From positions 96,455,383 through 96,519,382 of the forward strand of contig NC_090744.1 of NCBI RefSeq assembly GCF_036898095.1: DNA of 64,000 nt. The letters are read 5' to 3'. Source of the stretch: Palaemon carinicauda (Eukaryota > Arthropoda > Malacostraca > Decapoda > Palaemonidae). Positions 60,867 to 64,000 of this stretch are shown here, piece by piece. Numbering within the stretch: position 1 is the stretch's first letter; the number at the start of each line of letters is the position of its first letter. Position numbers and translations under genes: made by a program. The notes beneath the pieces are model-generated. The model ran no database searches and was not told the origin of the DNA. It saw only the letters and a list, made by a program, of their open reading frames with translations.

Positions 60867-61121
60867 TGGCTGAGTCCCACCCAGCCATTACCACTTGCCA
60901 GTAGCCTACATAGGAACTTGATTTTTTTTTTTTTTTGTGAGAGAAGCGAGCGCACGACGCAGCAAAAACCATTAGCTTTCATTAATACAGTATTTCAATA
61001 GAGTCCTTAATGGTTTTTGCTGTGCCGTGTGCTTGTTCCGCTTGCGAAAGAAGAAAAACATCAAGCTCCTGTGTACTGGCAAGCAGTAAAGGCTGGGTGG
61101 GACTCTTAACAAAATATTACC
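60867..61121. mobile_element. Fold-back (MITE-like) element, 255 bp
   Basis: Two arms of about 110 bp, 60867-60974 and 61008-61121, are inverted copies with scattered mismatches. They start GGTAATATTTTGGCTGAGTC and end AAAATATTACC. The loop is about 33 bases. There is no open frame. It is probably a non-autonomous DNA element. Confidence 0.82.
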
Positions 61122-62133
61122 AATTAGTTCACAAATAAAGTAAAACCCCCAACAGAGTAAAGACTAATAAGTGATTAAATAACATAATTGAAGTAACATG
61201 TAAATACCATGGTGATTCATGTGCAGATAACGACAATACCCGAAAATGACACTCGTTCCTGTAATACAGTAAAAACTTCACCATTTTTTTCTAGCAAGCA
61301 TTTCTTGGTCTGCCAATATAAAAAGGATCCACTGAACCAAAGGACATGGACACCTCAAGGGGAGGGTGTATAAATTAGGCCTCACTGTGGCAACATATTT
61401 TGTATGGAATTAAAGATATAACTGCCAAAACAAGACAAAAATATGAAAATACCCCAACTCAATCATCCCATGTGACAGTCATATTGGTAGGTTAAGAGGA
61501 TTCCATACTATATGTATTCCTTTCATCTTTTAATTCAGGGGAAAATCATCTGAAATATCCCAGGTGTTGGTTGCAAATCTAAACAATACCGTTCTATCTT
61601 GGATTAACATAAAAGGGAAATTTTGTACTGCTAACGTAATGTGTAGTTTGTCAATTCGGTCACCTTCACGTGCAGTCCTACCTCTCTCTTGTTAAAACAA
61701 TATATTTTACATATAAACTTACCAATTAAAATTCTCCACGGGTAAATGTGAATTAACTAAATAATGCTACGCCAAGTTGCCCATATGATGTATGGTAAGC
61801 AGCAGCCACGTTTTTAACATACGTTCCTTAGACTAGTTGTTCAGATCGTTCCATCAATGTTTATTATTATGTTCGACTTAATTCTAACAGCCCTGGCTTC
61901 GGTGTCGTAATCGTTTCTCTTTTTACAAACTCAGATTCATTTACATAAAAATCACGAGGATAAATCTTATTAAAACATTATAATTTAAGTAAATTATTTC
62001 TTATACAAATAACTGCAAAAACGTTTTGTTCTGATAATGTATCAGTTGAAGACAGAGTCAAGTTCATGTGTTGGGAGGAAGCATTTTCCTCTTTATCGGC
62101 ACCTCTGTAATTTCCTTCTCTATTTATTCTGTG
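61122..62133. other. Unassigned AT-rich sequence
   Basis: No gene recognised. A good donor-like GTAAGT on the - strand at 61722-61717 stands alone and is not enough to call an exon. Confidence 0.4.
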
Positions 62134-62138
62134 ATTTC

Positions 62139-62192
<54 letters not shown>

Positions 62193-62862
62193 TTGCTAAG
62201 CTACAACCCTCGTTGGAAAAGCAGCATGCTATAAGCCAAGGGATCCCAACAGGAAAAATAGCCCAGTGAGGAAGGAAACAAGGAAAAATAAAATATCTTA
62301 AGAACAATAACAACAATAAAACAAATATTTTCTCTATATACTATAAAAACTATTACAAAACAAGATGAAGAGAAATTAGATAGAATAGTGTGCCCGAGTG
62401 TACCCTCAAGCAAGAGAACTCTAACGGTCTAACCCAAGACAGTGGGAGACCATGATACAGAAGCTATGGCACTACCCATGACTAGAGAACAATGGTTTGA
62501 TTTTGTAATGTCCTTCTCCTGGAAGAACTGCTTACCATAACTAAAGAGTCTCTTCTACCTTTACCAAGAGGAAAGTGGCCACTAAAAAAAAATGCAGTGC
62601 AGTAGTTAACCCCTTAGGTGAAGAAGAATTATTCGGTAATCACAGTGTTGTCAGGTGTATGAGGAAGAGGAGAATCTTTGAAGAATAGGCTAGACTATTC
62701 GGCGTATGTGTAGGCATAGGGAAAATGAACCGTAACCAGAGAGAAGGATCCAATGTAGTACTGTCTGGCAAGTCAAGGAACACCATAACTCTCTAGCGGT
62801 AGTATCTCAACGGGTGGCTGGTGCCCTGGCTAACCTATTACATTTTTATGGCTCCTGGCATA
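62134..62862 (-). mobile_element. LINE 3' tail (family 3), longest copy
   Basis: (ATT)n at about 62140-62191, then the complement of TTGTAGCTTAGC, GGGATCCCTTGGCTTATAGC and CACTGTCTTGGGTTAGA, and the more 5' part down to about 62860 (GTTGAGATACTACCGCTAGA in the element's direction). Confidence 0.78.
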
Positions 62863-63019
62863 GTTTATTTTCTTTCGTATACTCTTTCCTCCTAATATAA
62901 AGCATTAAAAAATATTTTCTGTTTTCCCTCTCCATATGACTGCTGTAAGCTCCATACACTATATTACTTCACCAATAATGAAAGCACTTCAAAGACAAGG
63001 AGTTAATGAATCTTATGTT

Positions 63020-63850
63020 TGAACACTTGAAGATATCGACACTGGAACTGGAAGTACGGCCATCCTGAGACTATTGATTTAAAGATGGTGAGAGAATGCC
63101 TATTGAGAAAGTAGTTAGACAGGGAGACCCAATCTCTGCTAAATATTCACAGTGCGATAGGACCAGGAAAGCAGCCTTTAAAGTAAGGTAAGATTTGCAG
63201 ATTGCATAGTTCTATTTAGTGAATCGTTGGCAGAATTGCAAAAGATGATAGAATGTTTGAATAAAGAAAGCAAAAATGTAGGATTGAAATGAACATGAGT
63301 AAAACTAAGATAATGTTCACTAGAAATGCAGAAAGACAACAAAATAGGGTTATGGATGAACCTCTAGTGATTGTTAATGTATATACGTAATAAGGACAGA
63401 CAGTGTTTCCTTAGGACATTAAACCAAAATTAAAAGAAGGATAAACATAGGATGGAGAGCTTTTGATATACAAATTGAGATTATGAAAAGTAAAATGTAG
63501 ATTTCTCTAAAAAGAAAAATATTTAATCAGATGGTCCTACCGGTAGTAACTTATGAATCAGAAACCCAGAACCTTACTAAAGCCTTTGCTCATAAGCAAG
63601 TTGAAACTCAAGCTATGGAAAGAATCATGATAGGAATAACACTAAAGGACAGAAAAATTGCAAAATGGATACGAAAGCAAACTAAATTAGAGGATATTTT
63701 AGCAACTTGTAAGGAAAAGAAATGGACATGGGCGTCCTATATAATGCGGATGGCAGATAATAGATGGATATTAACAATAGCAGAATGGGTTCGTAAAGAT
63801 TGCACAAGAAACAAAGCAAGGGGGAAAGACGATGGATTAACAAGCTAAGA
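63020..63850 (+). mobile_element. LINE fragment, family 5: reverse transcriptase and tail
   Basis: The + strand reads PIEKVVRQGDPISAK, FADCIVLFSESLAELQKMIE (motif with the catalytic Asp pair changed to DC), MNMSKTKIMFTRNAE, then an open stretch at 63531-63848: VLPVVTYESETQNLTKAF, AMERIMIGITLKDR, KWTWASYIMRMADNRW. This is the fingers-palm to thumb and C-terminal tail of a LINE, broken by frameshifts. Confidence 0.8.
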
Positions 63851-64000
63851 AAATTTGTGTGTATAGACTAGCATAGAAAGACCATACAAATACACAAGTA
63901 GAGAGACACATCTTAGGCTTTTATACTGCAGTGGAGTATAATCAATTCTTTTTAGCGAGGCAGATTAGCACCGACTCGCAGGGGTGCCCTTTTCGCTCGG
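63851..64000. other. Window edge, nothing recognised
   Basis: Short unassigned sequence after the LINE fragment. Confidence 0.3.

Noticed and set aside
61660..61760. 5' non-coding exon of PBDC1 with a GTAAGT donor on the - strand
   Set aside because: A single donor match 30 kb from the next exon without any other support.

Overview
The window looks like nuclear DNA of a decapod crustacean, probably a shrimp, prawn or crayfish; species is not resolved. The case rests on two animal housekeeping genes split by GT-AG introns, an AT-rich background, and dense DIRS-type tyrosine-recombinase retrotransposons with LINE tails and a tRNA-derived SINE of a kind I associate with decapods. There is no bacterial gene organisation, rRNA, true tRNA gene or CRISPR array.

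Host genes. The 3' end of a gamma-tubulin complex component, best matched to GCP6, is on the + strand: exons 705-814, 941-1140 and 10328-10422, with a 9.2 kb last intron. Convergent with it on the - strand is PBDC1, a small conserved protein whose yeast relative is a chaperone for eEF1A. I rebuilt six in-phase exons from 31826 down to 12771. Four are only 51-66 nt and are separated by introns full of transposons. About 2.3 kb of AT-rich sequence separates the two stop codons.

Transposons. From 16.2 kb to 59.5 kb the sequence is mostly DIRS elements, all on the - strand. Element A (24184-30697) is almost complete and sits in a PBDC1 intron. Elements G (19666-22420) and H (about 16219-19300) are older wrecks. 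From 31.9 to 52.7 kb there is a nest: D (41850-48601) lies in C (37200-50204), which lies in the gag of B (32127-52153), which lies between fragments of older DIRS copies (I and F). Element E (52869-59523) is a close sister of D. With insertions subtracted every element is 6.3-7.0 kb. Each encodes gag with a Cys-rich N-terminus, then reverse transcriptase/RNase H, then an overlapping tyrosine recombinase. Each has inverted terminal repeats and, just inside the 3' end, an internal complementary region that copies the joined termini.

The two flanks (1-16 kb and 59.5-64 kb) hold LINE fragments of at least four kinds, a Tigger/pogo-like relic, a SINE, two fold-back or MITE-like elements and short tandem duplications. 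The most interesting points are: D and E share the same disabling lesions yet sit at unrelated sites, so they look like a non-autonomous DIRS lineage moved in trans; a common insertion-site pattern is seen for five elements; and D carries a hAT transposase fragment.
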